The notes under the pieces: model-generated | What the model was told of the DNA's origin: nothing | The model's database searches: none | The model's input: only the letters and a program-made list of their open reading frames with translations | Assembly: GCA_009746045.1 (NCBI GenBank) | Contig: RPFO01000296.1 | Coordinates: forward strand, 717,739 to 781,738 | DNA: 64,000 bases | From: Mesostigma viride | Lineage: Eukaryota; Streptophyta; Mesostigmatophyceae; Mesostigmatales; Mesostigmataceae | Direction: 5' to 3' | In this document: positions 12,798 to 23,867 of the stretch, piece after piece | How the letters are laid out: each line of letters opens with the position of its first letter | Numbering within the stretch: position 1 is the stretch's first letter | Position numbers and translations under genes: made by a program

Positions 12798-13320
12798 TAG
12801 GAGTTAATTTTACGGGGCGTAAACGCCCCGGTTGAGGTTACCGGGGCGGTTACTGGCCAGTAACCATGTACGTTTCAGGTTACCGGCCAGGTTACCGGCC
12901 GGTAACCTTAAACGCGACAGACTAAATACCGGCCGGTAATGGTTACCGGGCGGTAATAGTTACCGGAACGTTTACTGGGCGGTAACTTTTACCGGAGCCG
13001 TAACCATGCCCGTAACCTATCTGGGTTACGGTCATGGTTACGGCCCAAGTAGAAGTTACCGGGCGGTAAACTGCCATGGTTACGGGACCAGTTCTGAGAA
13101 CCGGGATGGGTTACCGGCATGGTTACGGGACCAGTTCTGATAACCGGGCCTGGCTACTGGCCTGGTTACGGGTCCGTCAACCGTCCCGTAACCTGCAGTA
13201 GTTACGGCCCAGTAGTTAACCCTGGCTACTGCGGTGGTTACGGGGCCGGTTATGCCCCAGTAATAATAGTAACCCATGCCTACAACGCAGCCTGTCCGGG
13301 TTATGGCCCCGAATTCTAAA
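12798..13320 (+). repeat. Palindromic GTTACCGG repeat element, copy 1
   Basis: Begins CACTAGGAGTTAATTTTACG and consists of many diverged words such as GGTTACCGG, CCGGTAACC, CAGTAACC and GGCGGTAA, often arranged as self-complementary pairs. A related inverted copy at 45482-45868 ends in TTAACTCCTAGTG, so the shared terminus defines a family. No coding frame. Confidence 0.7.
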
Positions 13321-14600
13321 ATGCATTGACCCCGGCTATGGTGAGTGGCTTGCATGATATTCTGATCAGGCACTCCGCAAAGGTGAAAACCTTTGCGTTC
13401 AGTGCCGGGCCGCGGAAAACGCGGAAAACGCGATCTGCAAATGAATCCGACCGGAATCGAACTGGGGACCTCTCGCACCAATTTTGCTGACTATAGGACG
13501 GACGTCTCCGGTTACCATGGCATCGCCAACTTGCATTTTATGTGGCTTGCATGATATGTTGCTTTTCAAGATGCATTTTTGAATCGGGGTTCTCTGAACA
13601 TAGTTTCTTTATAGTGATACGGAAGGGGAGCCGCTGATGCTAGGTGAAATAGAGCTGGGTGATGTGATCGTAATAAGGTTGATTAGGCTTCTAGTGTACG
13701 AGTATTACGGAAGATATGGCCTAATTGTTGCGGCCCATACCTTGACGGTGTGCTGAGTACCTTGACGACGGATTTTTGCGTCTAGGTTCTCCTAGCAGAT
13801 CTGTGATTGCGGACGGGTTTGCAACAGGCAATATCTGAAGTAAAACTTGACGGCTAAAACTGTTTAGAGGCCGTTGCCGGATCTGGCCGTTGGTAGAGAG
13901 CCGTTGGCCTTGAAACACGATAAAAGCTTGCTCACCTAGCTCATGGCGGTCTCTTTTGTTTTCATTAAAATGTTTAAGAAGTCATTAATAATCAATTGCA
14001 CGAATCACTTCCATCCGATGTTGTCAACGTGGGCTTCATGATGAAATCGTGGAGATGACGCACATGAAGTTCACGGAACATCTTAGGTAATAAATCAAGC
14101 CGTTACGGCAGTAGAACCTTGGCCGATGAGGGTGGCGTCTTGAAGCTGTTGTCACCCTCAAGTCCGCTCGGCCAGGGGTAATCGCCCATGTTGATTTGAA
14201 AGGTACCGCCGTCCATATGGCGGCTCCGCTTTTGGTGCGAGTTGACCAACTTCCCGTCTTAATCATTCCGGATTGCCTGCAGTTCATTCCGCCTTTGTCC
14301 AAGTAAGACAGCAACTGTCACGCACTCATAGAAAACGCAAAATGCCCCGAATGCAGTTACGGCCATACGGTAGCGAGGAATAGCAGTTGAAATTTCTAGT
14401 ACACAGGCAACTAGTAAGAAAAGGGACGATGCGTGCACCACCACCAATACGTACGTGCATCCCTCTCTTGAAAATGACAGCATCTTCCATGCCGTCCAAG
14501 AAAAACGCAACGTATTTAACATGAACCCGAATGCAGTTACGGTCGTAGAGTAGTGAGGACTGGCAGCTGAAAGTTCTAGTTGATGGGCTGAGAATAAGGA
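13321..14600. other. Intergenic, no gene recognised
   Basis: Only short frames, without recognisable domains. A tRNA-like B-box word lies near 13450 on the minus strand, but a full tRNA fold could not be built. Confidence 0.45.
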
Positions 14601-14609
14601 AAAAAATGA

Positions 14610-15870
14610 TGCGTGCACTCACCTACCCTATTACGTCCCTCCCATGGCGAGGAACCAGCAAAACCACCCACATACCCTGTTGTGTCCCTCCCTTGACAAG
14701 GAACAAGCACGTGCACATGCCCCACCCCATGCATGCCTCCCTTGACAAGAATCGAACGGGCACGTGCACCCACCTACCCTATGTGCACCCCTCCTTTGAC
14801 AAGGAACAAGCACGTGCACGTGCCTACCCCACATGCATGCCTCCCTTGACAAGAATCGAACGAGCACGTGCACCCACCCACCCTGTGTGCACCCCTCCTT
14901 TGACAAGGAACAAGCACGTGAACTCACCTACACTACGCGCGTCCCTCCCTTGACAAGGAATAGGCACGTGCACATGCCTACCCCACATCCATGCCTCCCC
15001 TGACCAGTAACAAGCACGTGCACCCACCTACCCTACGTGCATCCCTCCTGTGACATGGAACAAGCACGTGCACCCACCAACCCTATGTACGTGCCTCTTG
15101 ACAAGCAACAAGCACGTGCACCCACCTACCCTAAGTGCCCCCCTCCTTCGACAAGGAACAAGCATGTGCACTCACCTACCGTACGTGAATCCCTCCCTTG
15201 GCAAGGACCAAGCACGTGCACCCACCTACCCGATGTCCGCCCCTCCCTTGATAAGGTACAAGCATGCCCACCCACCTACCCTACCTGCATCCCTCCCTTG
15301 ACATGGAACAACCATGTGCACATTCCTACTCCACATGCCCCCCTCCTTTGACAAGGAACAAGCATGTGCACTCATCTACCGCACGTGCATCCCTCCCTTG
15401 ACAAGGAACAAGCAAGCCCACCCACCTACCCTACCTGCATCCCTCCCTTGACATGAAACAAGCACGTGCACATGCCTACCCCACATGCATGCCTCCCTTG
15501 ACAAGGAACGAGCACGTGCACCCACCCACCCTGTGTGCACCCCTCCTTTGACAAGGAACAAGCACATGAACTCACCTACACTACGTGCGTCCCTCCCTTG
15601 ACAAGGAATAAGCACGTGCACATGCCTACCCCACATCCATGCCTCCCCTGACCAGTAACAAGCACGTGCACTCACCTACCCTACGTATGTGCCTCTTGAC
15701 AAGGACCAAGCTCGTGCACCCACCTACCATACGTGAATCCCTCCCTTGACAAGGTACACGCATGCCCACCAACCTACCCTACGTGGGCCCCTCCCTTGAT
15801 AAGGTACAAGCATGACCAGCCACCTACCCCGCGAGCCTCCCTACTTTGACAAGGAACAAGCATGTGGGCC
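14610..15870 (+). repeat. Minisatellite, about 55-60-bp units, CACGTG in most units
   Basis: About 20 diverged tandem copies of a unit of the form CCTCCCTTGACAAGGAACAA followed by GCACGTGCACCCACCTACCC and a few variable bases. Most units carry the palindrome CACGTG. All frames here are artefacts of the repeat. Confidence 0.9.
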
Positions 15871-16880
15871 CGCTAGCATGGCAGCAAGGAAGACATTACC
15901 CTAACATGGCATGGCCAAAGCAAAAGAGACAGAGAAGTCAATGGAGAGAGAGCTCCTAAGAACTCCTAGTAAAATTGGAAACCATGGAGGGCAAAAAACG
16001 TTCAACAACTTACGATGGGCATCGGCACATACAGAGAAGCCCAGGTGTGCCAGGTGTAAAATAAGCGAGATTGAAGTGTCGCCTACCTCGTGGGAGACTT
16101 TTGGTATCTGGTAAACAATGAAAGCGAGTGGAAAGATGGACAACGTGAAAATAACATACAATCCACTGCAATGCATGCAAAGAGGACAGAATCAGTAATA
16201 AAGCGCGCTGCATTCAGGCAGCGCTGAGCAATTGAACGGTGAACAATTTAATCCGGAACGAATTGTCTACGCGACTCGATGCGACTAAACGTGGCATGCA
16301 TACGCGGTCGCTGACTGAAGACATTGTGTACCTGGCTCAGCAAGGTGCGCTTGCAGCCGCTTTCTTAAATATGCCGCAGGCGCACGATGTAACGAATTGA
16401 AGTTTGCATGTAGTAACAAAGGCAAGAAAAGCGGTGTAGCTGGCTACCGACTACGCCATAGTAAGCTGTATCGGAGTTGGCGCTGCCGATGGCTGGAAAC
16501 GGATGACCGAATCATGCTAAACTGGGGCTCCAAAAGGGCTTGTCATGCATCCTAGTGCGCCTTTTGCTTTTTTTTCTTCAAGCATCGTGAGCATGCGGGT
16601 TTAGGGGGGCGCTTATTCTTGCACCACTATCAGTCGGCTGGACTGCAATCGGCATAGCCAGCGCAAGGTGATGCAAGGGCAGGCAAACTTTACCAGCTCG
16701 TTCAAGGCTCGTTGATGAAATTCAAACATCTAGGCGGCGCGTCTGCAACGGCTCATCGCAATTCGAATTCGCAAGCAGAACCCTCGTTACACGTGGCGCA
16801 TGCAGAGATCTGCTTCGGGCGGCTTGGCGTATCTCACTGCGTCGTGACTCGAGTACATAGTCAGCCTAGTTAGTACTCTG
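15871..16880. other. Intergenic, no gene recognised
   Basis: No frame above about 91 codons and no recognisable motif on either strand. Confidence 0.5.
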
Positions 16881-16892
16881 GGGGCCTCGAGT

Positions 16893-17488
16893 TCGGCAGT
16901 CCCCTATTCGGAAATCCCGGATCATATGTACTCCACACTATGTACTCTTGGAGTACATAGTGTGCCACCCTATGTACTCTTGGAGTACATAGTGTGGATT
17001 ACATAGGTAGTCACTCCTTCCTATGTAATACGGGCGTGTCTCACCGCGTCGGCAGTCCCCTATTCGGAAATCCCGGATCATATGTACTCCACACTATGTA
17101 CTCTTGGAGTACATAGTGTGCCACCCTATGTACTCTTGGAGTACATAGTGTGGAGTACATAGTCACTCCTTCCTATGTAATACGGGCGTGTCTCACCGCG
17201 TCGGCAGTCCCCTATTCGGAAATCCCGGATCATATGTACTCCACACTATGTACTCTTGGAGTACATAGTGTGCCACCCTATGTACTCTTGGAGTACATAG
17301 GTGGAGTACATAGTCACTCCTTCCTATGTAATACGGGCGTGTCTCACCGCGTCGGCAGTCCCCTATTCGGAAATCCCGGATCATATGTACTCCACACTAT
17401 GTACTCTTGGAGTACATAGTGTGCCACCCTATGTACTCTTGGAGTACATAGGGTGGAGTACATAGTCACTCCTTCCTATGTAATACCG
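16893..17488 (+). repeat. Four tandem copies of a 150-156-bp palindrome-rich unit
   Basis: CGGCAGTCCCCTATTCGGAA starts units at about 16893, 17049, 17203 and 17353. Each unit contains two copies of GTACTCTTGGAGTAC and flanking CACACTATGTACTC/GAGTACATAGTGTG, so each can fold into long hairpins. Units differ by a few bases, including an insertion in the first. Confidence 0.92.
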
Positions 17489-17578
17489 GTGTAATCATGC
17501 GTAATCATGCGTAATCATGCGTAATCATGCGTAATCATCAGAGTAATCATCAGAGTAATCATCAGAGTAATCATCGTC
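17489..17578 (+). repeat. Short tandem array GTAATCATGC / GTAATCATCAGA
   Basis: Five 10-bp units (GTAATCATGC type) followed by four 12-bp units with the same GTAATCAT core. Directly downstream of the 154-bp array. Confidence 0.9.
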
Positions 17579-17597
17579 CAGACAAGCTGCACTGCCC

Positions 17598-18062
17598 CTA
17601 AGACCCTAACTTACACAAGATGGCGATGGTCGTCGCCGGCAGCTCGACAAGTTCAGGGCAGCACGAAATAAGACAGGCAAGCCGACGCTGGCGCTCATCC
17701 CAATGAGGCCATTCATCCGAAGCAGCCTCCATAACCTGGCCGCTCTTAGGGTGGCGAATCGGGGCGTCGTTGTCGTTGCGGAGCTTCAGCACGCTTGTCA
17801 CAGCGGCGTCATTGTAGGCGAGTAAGGTATCGATGTCTGCCAGGCTCAAACGCTGGCCTGGCATGTAGAATGAGGAAGAAATGGCGTCCGGCAAGGAGGT
17901 TTCAGCAGCTATCGGAGTTGCTTCCGAAGTTGCTTCCGAAGTCTTGGATCGCTTGTTAGCGGCGTTCTTGGCGACGACAATGTCGTGGGCGATTTTGTTT
18001 GCAGCAATCTGGGCATCAATAGAATCGGCGGCAAGAGCTGAAGACGATGCGGGGACCTCCAT
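17598..18062 (-). CDS. Hypothetical protein (ORF of about 154 codons)
   Basis: An uninterrupted minus-strand frame. The ATG at 18062 gives a protein starting MEVPASSSALAADS, rich in Ala/Ser/Asp in the N-terminal half, with a mid-region PHWDERQRRLACLISCCPEL. The track would allow a GTG start six codons earlier; ATG is preferred for a eukaryote. No domain is recognised, and no signal peptide or membrane segment. It could be one exon of a larger gene or part of an uncharacterised repeat. Coding status is inferred from the protein-like composition compared with the random frames around it. Confidence 0.4.
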   Translation of the reverse strand: MEVPASSSALAADSIDAQIAANKIAHDIVVAKNAANKRSKTSEATSEATPIAAETSLPDAISSSFYMPGQRLSLADIDTLLAYNDAAVTSVLKLRNDNDAPIRHPKSGQVMEAASDEWPHWDERQRRLACLISCCPELVELPATTIAILCKLGS

Positions 18063-18277
18063 AGCTACGTTTAATAGCACCTAGACGAGGGCAGGGGGCG
18101 CAGGCACACTGATCACGTGCGTGGTGCCGCCATAATGTGCAGAAAAATAGCGAGATCTGCTGGGCAGGCCGCTGGCGATAACTTGCGAAATCCTGGGCGA
18201 TGGCTGCCAAAAATTAGATCGGCGTGTTCGTCATCAAAAGGCGAGTCTATTGCAATTTACCCGACCAAATTTCATCA

Positions 18278-18626
18278 TGGAGGGAGGGAGGGAGGGAGGG
18301 AGGGAGGGAGGGAGGGAGGGAGGGAGGGAGGGAGGGAGGGAGGGAGGGAGGGAGGGAGGGAGGGAGGGAGGGAGGGGGGGAGGGAGGGAGGGAGGAGGGA
18401 GGGAGGGAGGGAGGGAGGGAGGGAGGGAGGGAGGGGGGAGGGAGGGAGGGAGGGAGGGAGGGAGGGAGGGAGGGAGGGAGGGAGGAGGGAGGGAGGAGGG
18501 AGGGAGGGAGGGAGGGAGGGAGGGAGGGAGGGAGGGAGGGGGAGGGAGGGAGGGAGGGAGGGAGGGAGGAGGGAGGGAGGGAGGGAGGGAGGGAGGAGGG
18601 ATGGATGGATGGATGGATGGATGTTC
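18278..18626 (+). repeat. (GGGA)n microsatellite ending in (ATGG)n
   Basis: About 320 bp of GGGA units with occasional one-base phase slips, then six or so ATGG units, running straight into the left end of the viral element. The strand asymmetry could form triplex DNA. Frames of 120-170 codons here are artefacts. Confidence 0.95.
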
Positions 18627-18779
18627 TTAATTAATTAATTAATTAATTAATTAAGTAGCTTCCATCATCATTCCGTCATCATTCCGTCATCGCGGCTCAC
18701 AGAAGGGCACCAGCCTTATGCTGGCATCTGCCACCCCTATAGTGACCCTATAGTGACCGCGGCCTAGGGTGGGGTATCA

Positions 18780-18834
18780 CCCTAAACCCTAAACCCTAAA
18801 CCCTAAACCCTAAACCCTAAACCCTAAACCCTAA
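18780..18834 (+). repeat. Telomere-type array CCCTAAA, left TIR
   Basis: Seven full CCCTAAA units plus CCCTAA, located 153 bp from the element tip. The C-rich strand runs inward from the left end, the same polarity as a left chromosome end with plant/green-algal telomeres. Confidence 0.97.
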
Positions 18835-18899
18835 CACTGTCTCCAGACACCCACGGCATCCCCCCACCCTGGCTATCACCCTCCCACTGTGACTAAATT

Positions 18900-19480
18900 T
18901 ACTAAGTTTACTATGGGTTTTTGGTTTTTTTTCTAGGAAATTCAAGCCAGCTGCCGTGAGGTCAAGGTGCTACAGGTGCCGTGTGGTACAAGGTAGCTAT
19001 AGTGACCTTATAGTGACCATGGTGGTAGACTCTTATGCTGGCATCCCAGGGTGACTAAATTTACTAAGTTTACTATGGGTTTTTGGTTTTTTTTCTAGGA
19101 AATTCAAGCCACCTCCCATCACCCTCGTGGTCATGCAACACACTAGTGGAGAAAGCCTGAGCAGAATTGCTCCGACCCCCTGATACAATGACACTAGTGT
19201 TGCATGTAATTTTAGTTTCCCACGGGAGTAGCTATAGTGACCTTATAGTGACCATGGTGGTAGACTCTTATGCTGGCATCCCAGGGCGACTAAATTTACT
19301 AAGTTTACTATGGGTTTATGGTTTTTTTTCTAGGAAATTCAAGCCACCTGCCATGAGGTCGAAGTGGTGACACAACTGGTTGAGGGCCATGTGGGAGATG
19401 GACTAAGTCATTTCCCGTGGGAAACTACGTTTACTAAGTTTACTATGGGTTTTGGGTTTTATTCCTAGGAAATTAATTCA
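18900..19480 (+). repeat. Four direct repeats with splice-acceptor-like core in the left TIR
   Basis: Blocks centred near 18930, 19092, 19325 and 19460 share ACTAA(A)TTTACTAAGTTTAC, then TATGGGTTTTTGG with poly-T, then CTAG followed by GAAATTCAAGCC (the fourth is diverged). TACTAAG resembles a branch point, and poly-T plus CTAG resembles a 3' splice site. The mirror set is present in the right TIR. Function unknown. Confidence 0.8.
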
Positions 19481-20019
19481 GGTGTGCACCACCAAAAACA
19501 TGTCTGAATTTCCCAAAAAAAGAACCCCCAAAAAACTTAGTAAATATAGTCTCCCACGACAAATGGTCATGAAAACGTAGTTTCCCACGGCAAAATGACC
19601 AATAAATCCATCTCCCACGGAAAAGGCCATGGGGGCCGGCCAGCGGGGATGCAGCGGAGGGGCGCGGACTGCCAAGCAGTGGCGGGACTGCCAGGTGGTG
19701 GTGATGGGGTGAGGGCTTGCTGTGTTTTCTCGTGGGAAACTATATTTACTACTAAATTGATATTTTCAGTTGGAAATGGAGGTTTTATTCGATGTGAGTG
19801 AGAGTGCATGCACAGGCTTGCATAATTTCCCGCAGACAAAACCCAAAACCTGTAGTTAGCTTAGTAAATTTAGTAAGGTGCTGGAGGGTCGAGCAGTGCG
19901 TGGGAGTTGGCGGACCCGGCGAGGGCCGCGCGGCGGGGTGTGCAGAGTGTCACTGGGTCTACACACATCTGGAAACTAAGACGATTGACACGTGAAAAAT
20001 CGTTTCATTAAAATATTAC

Positions 20020-21237
20020 TTACGAAGGGCAATACCGCCATCCAATAAAACAATTCGGCCTGGAACCGTCGCTCAACTTGTACTGAGTCAGCCTGCAGCC
20101 CAGAACCGCCTTTGCCTCGTCTCCAAATAATTTCGCCTTGTAGCTATCCATACCAGTCGAAGCAATGTACTCGTCGAGAAGAACCTTTACAGGCACTGCC
20201 TCTCCGCTGCACTTGACAAGCTCGCCGCTTTTCTTTAGCTCCTCGATAAAGGCACCCACACCATCAGACGAAACCTTCGAGTCCGTCTTCAGGACTCGCA
20301 TCTCCTCCGACCTAGGCGGCCACCTCTCGTCCTTGCTGGTTGCTGCCAGGTATACTACGCACTCTCTAATCGAAATCGCCATCAATCCTAACGCAAACTC
20401 CTTGGCACGCTCGTTCAGTGTGGTGTCCACGAGATGCATGTGCGGACGATCAGGTTCATCGGCCATCTCTTTCCGCGTGCAAAACTTGCTCACGAAAGGG
20501 TACATGACAGCGCGGTCCCACAACCCCTCGCAGTGCTCGTCAAATTTCACGTCGTTGTTTGTGTCCAAAATAAGCTTGAATGACGTGGGAAATTGCACGT
20601 ACTCGTTAGAGTGGAGAGCGCGTGCCTTCAAGACGCCATTGCCTGTGATGTTCTTGAATTTTGATGCCACAATAGGGACGTTGCGCTGGAGCTCGTTCGT
20701 CAAACCGATGCGCATGCCGCGCATTCTCAAAACTTCTGGCGTCGCCACATCACTGTCCCGCTCCTGCGAAGTGTAGAAAGCAGTACGAACGGTGTCCGCA
20801 TTGTCGCCGTATGCCTCTCTGATTACTTTCATCAGGAAGCCCTTCCCGTTCCGTCCTGAACCCTTCCAAAAGTATCCTTGCTCGTCACGATTGTCCCCCA
20901 CCATCAGTGAGCCAAGGAAACGCTTAAAGTGGGCCCGGGTCACCTCGTCTGGGAAAATTTCCTCCAACTTCACTTCCATAGCACAAGTGTCGGCGTCTGG
21001 CGTGTAGGGAATTCTCATCTGCTTGGAAAGCATGTCGTCGGGCCGTCCAGGGCGCAGGGTCATTGTAGTAAGTTCCAGCACCCCGTTAGTGAAGCACAGG
21101 AGGTATGGATTCCGGTCTAGCCGCTCCACGAAGTCCGTTGGCTCGGCGTATATGATCGCCCTGACCTCGTTGCGGATGTAGTTGATGTAAGGACCGTCAC
21201 GCAAGTTGCGAGAGATCTTCGCAGCGGAATCTGCCAA
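20020..21237 (-). CDS. D5-like superfamily 3 helicase (primase-helicase C-terminal part)
   Basis: A 405-residue open frame ending 67 bp inside the left TIR. N-terminal residues 44-56 (PYLLCFTNGVLEL) match the D5_N-type segment that precedes SF3 ATPases. Walker A is GSGRNGKG at residues 126-133, a Walker B-like RIGLTNEL lies near 176-183, and motif C with its sensor asparagine is LILDTNN near 223-229. These proteins unwind DNA during replication of Polinton-like viruses, virophages and larger DNA viruses. The family usually has an N-terminal primase domain. Here the frame begins at a TTG directly after an in-frame stop, so the primase half is either missing or lost in the indel-rich DNA upstream. 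It is the only long intact gene of the left arm. Confidence 0.88.
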   Translation of the reverse strand: MADSAAKISRNLRDGPYINYIRNEVRAIIYAEPTDFVERLDRNPYLLCFTNGVLELTTMTLRPGRPDDMLSKQMRIPYTPDADTCAMEVKLEEIFPDEVTRAHFKRFLGSLMVGDNRDEQGYFWKGSGRNGKGFLMKVIREAYGDNADTVRTAFYTSQERDSDVATPEVLRMRGMRIGLTNELQRNVPIVASKFKNITGNGVLKARALHSNEYVQFPTSFKLILDTNNDVKFDEHCEGLWDRAVMYPFVSKFCTRKEMADEPDRPHMHLVDTTLNERAKEFALGLMAISIRECVVYLAATSKDERWPPRSEEMRVLKTDSKVSSDGVGAFIEELKKSGELVKCSGEAVPVKVLLDEYIASTGMDSYKAKLFGDEAKAVLGCRLTQYKLSDGSRPNCFIGWRYCPS

Positions 21238-23860
21238 GGGGAATCAAGTAACGGCCAGCGAGCTTGCTTATCGGTCACCTAGGATTGCTCGCCTTATCAC
21301 GGCCAGCATGCAGGAATAGAGAGCGCTGCCAACCCTCCTGGCAGTGAGGCTTAAACGTGGACTTGTCCGGCATCTACGGAGATGCGTTCCGCAGAGGTTC
21401 GTGCATCATCAGCTGGCCCACCTGTGGTCCCTGAAATTCCACAACGACCCACCCATGTACCCCAAGTTCCGCAGCAAATCCATCCACACAGGCCTCGGCC
21501 TTACACCGCCGATGAGAATTCCAAGTGCGCGAGAACGTATGATGTCGTGGCGTCCTCATGGAAAAGCAGAGACTTCGAGTATGTCGCGGAGAGCGACAAC
21601 TTCGTCGAGAAGTCGCGGAGAGAGAGGAGGGGCAAGCAAGGAAACAGCCACGGTCTCAGATGACGATAGGATGACATCCACACACTGTCATGCCCAAAGA
21701 ACACCATGATGGGGAAAAGGCAGTTCCATGCAGCTGAACATCCCGAAGTCCGTATACATTTGGTGAAACAATGCCGTACGGCGATACGACGAGTAAGTTG
21801 TGCTCCCTGCTCGCGGCCGCTCCGAGCACAAGTGGCTGAAACTGCGCATACGCTACTATTGTGGTCATCGGTACCTCGAGTAAAGTGATGAAGCTCAGCA
21901 GCATATCCAGCGCATTGGATCTTTCCAAATCTCGTGAGATGAAGTATGGTAACCCCGTCCAAACATCTCTACTAACTCAGCCACGATATGCGCGAATGTT
22001 GACAGTGACGTGGCCGACTTCGTCCACTTCCATGGTGCTCTGATGTTCGATCGCTGCTGTGGCGAAAACCCTCTATCGCTATACAGAGGCCCCAACGTCG
22101 ACGCTCCGCCACTCCGCTCGACTTTTTCCTTTTCCTCTGAGAAGCGGAAGACGTCGATCAAGTCGTCGACAAGGCACCCACTTTGCATCGTCGTTCCACC
22201 AATTGAGCGACAACGTTCGATGGCTCGTGTCGTCAACGGGATGAGAGAAATTGGCATCCTGCTCGACGTTCCATTCTGTATATAACACACAGTTCAGCAA
22301 TCTCCTCGTTGTAAATGAATCGTCCCATCGCGGAGCTGCAGAAGTTTGTCCTTCTGAGACCCCATATCCTTCACCGTCACTTTCAACCCTTCACGTACCA
22401 CGAACGAGTACGTTGAACTCCTCTTGCCACTTGTTTCGACCCACACGCGGACGACGCGTGATACTTAAACGTTCTCATGTTGATGTTACAATTTATCGAA
22501 GACGTCACCGTGATGATGTCGTCGACGGTTTGACTCCGGCTTCTCCTTCCTCTCGTGATCGAATTTAGGTCGTAATCGAGATATGGCTGACCAACATCGT
22601 CTTCTTTTTAGAAACCTCGCACCAATGCCGCCAGCCGAATGAGCCCTGAGCGTCTTAGCGGATACTCTAGCACGTATCGTTCCAGTCTTAGATTTAATCC
22701 TCCCGCAGCTTGATCATCTGCGTGATGGGTGGACCGGGAGCCTCCTTGTGGAAGCGCGAGAGTGCGATTTTCGTGGGAGAGTCCGCCTTATTCCCGTGGA
22801 GATCTCCCACGAGGAATCGAACGTTGTCGCTCTGCGGTTACGTTGTCGGATCGACCGTGTCGTCATGCAGGTTGAAGTCGAGGACCATTCTGAAGGTGTA
22901 GTACCGTATGCTTAGAAAAAAAAAAAAAGTGCGATTAAACAAAATTTTCGTTCGTCTAAAAACCACACAGACCTCGACTCGACCCTTGAAAAAATGTCCC
23001 AGAACTTTTTATTTCCGTATTAAATGCATTTGCAGTTTAGATATCCTTTTCGACATTCATGAAAAATTTCCCACGGGAAAACTGTCACTTTTTCCTCGGC
23101 CTCACCGTACGTCCGCCAGTTCGCCGCCCTGAGAGGTCCCCCCCGCCGCTCGTACAACGCTCCTGTAAGTACGTCGCCCATCAAGTCACCCAGCCCATTT
23201 TCCCGCCTTTTTCCACGGCAAAGCGCCCTATCAAGAAAACGTAGCAGGCTTAACTGAGTACGCTCTAGCCTGCGTTCAATTCAATGCCAAGATGTCAATA
23301 CCAGCTGCTCACTTCGCAGACCAATTAACTATCGATGACTTCATGCTATACACGCCGCACTGGATTTGTGGCAGACCCCACTCCAACAGAACACACGATA
23401 ACTTGAACAAATCATCAAGCTCGAGCTCCTCAACGCGATTGAATCGTTACGTTACTTGATCTTACCCGTCTGGAATTTCGAGTAGTCGTTTTAACGTGCC
23501 TACGGTGCTCATGACCTGCTCTTTAAAACGTTACATTATCATGCGCCGCCGCTCGGGAATGTATCCGTCTCTCGTGTGGTTCTCGTGAGCTCGCTTGATA
23601 GACACTGACCGCCGCCACACTTGTCCGTAGTTCGCTACCCTCGTCCCACCGTGATGGGCCGTGCAGTTTCTCGCCGGACAGGTAAATAAGACCCATCAAG
23701 AAGCACGCGTTTCAGAGGTCAGGGGTCCTTCATTAACGTACCTGACGCGCCGGCGATCCCTGGACTGCTCGTACGGTACCTCAGTGGCTTGCTCTTCGGC
23801 CCTGTCGAATTTACCCTGTCGAGATCGCCACCTTCAGTCTCATGGACTCGCGACAGCAGG
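21238..23860. pseudogene. PLV left arm, unreadable stretch upstream of the helicase
   Basis: No frame above about 150 codons and no recognisable domain. Minus-strand pieces at 21501-21962 and 21895-22290 could be remains of the primase half, but they lack diagnostic motifs. A plus-strand frame at 21382-21663 is equally long. A cluster of CCCACG/CGTGGG words lies at 22765-22815, and a TTTCCCACGGGAAA word at 23067-23080 matches motifs in the TIRs. Frame fragmentation resembles that seen in the capsid genes, so sequencing indels are as likely as real decay. Confidence 0.4.
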
Positions 23861-23867
23861 TACGCGT

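Larger units (their letters stand above)
18627..19952. repeat. Left terminal inverted repeat of the PLV
   Basis: 1,326 bp, complementary to 36989-38292. From the outside in it holds seven TTAA units, CTATAGTGACC doublets, the telomere-type array, and four blocks of about 60 bp (ACTAAATTTACTAAGTTTAC followed by poly-T and CTAGGAAATT). It also holds several TTTCCC(A/G)(C/T)GGGAAA-like words and a GC-rich inner end CGCGCGGCGGGGTGTGCAGA. Confidence 0.95.

Noticed and set aside
13440-13520. tRNA-like sequence on the minus strand with a B-box-like AGTTCGATTCC
   Set aside because: The T-arm pairs poorly and no matching 5' acceptor strand or anticodon arm could be drawn. At most a tRNA-derived SINE remnant.
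14610-15870. CRISPR-like array
   Set aside because: Spacing between repeated cores is itself repetitive rather than unique, units drift gradually, there are no cas genes, and the context is eukaryotic.
18117-18638. Gly/Arg/Glu-repeat frames of 120-173 codons
   Set aside because: They are the three readings of the (GGGA)n microsatellite.
18720-19260. TATAGTGACC doublets resembling a phage promoter
   Set aside because: Only partial similarity to phage RNA-polymerase promoters, and no such polymerase gene is present. Treated as TIR repeat vocabulary.
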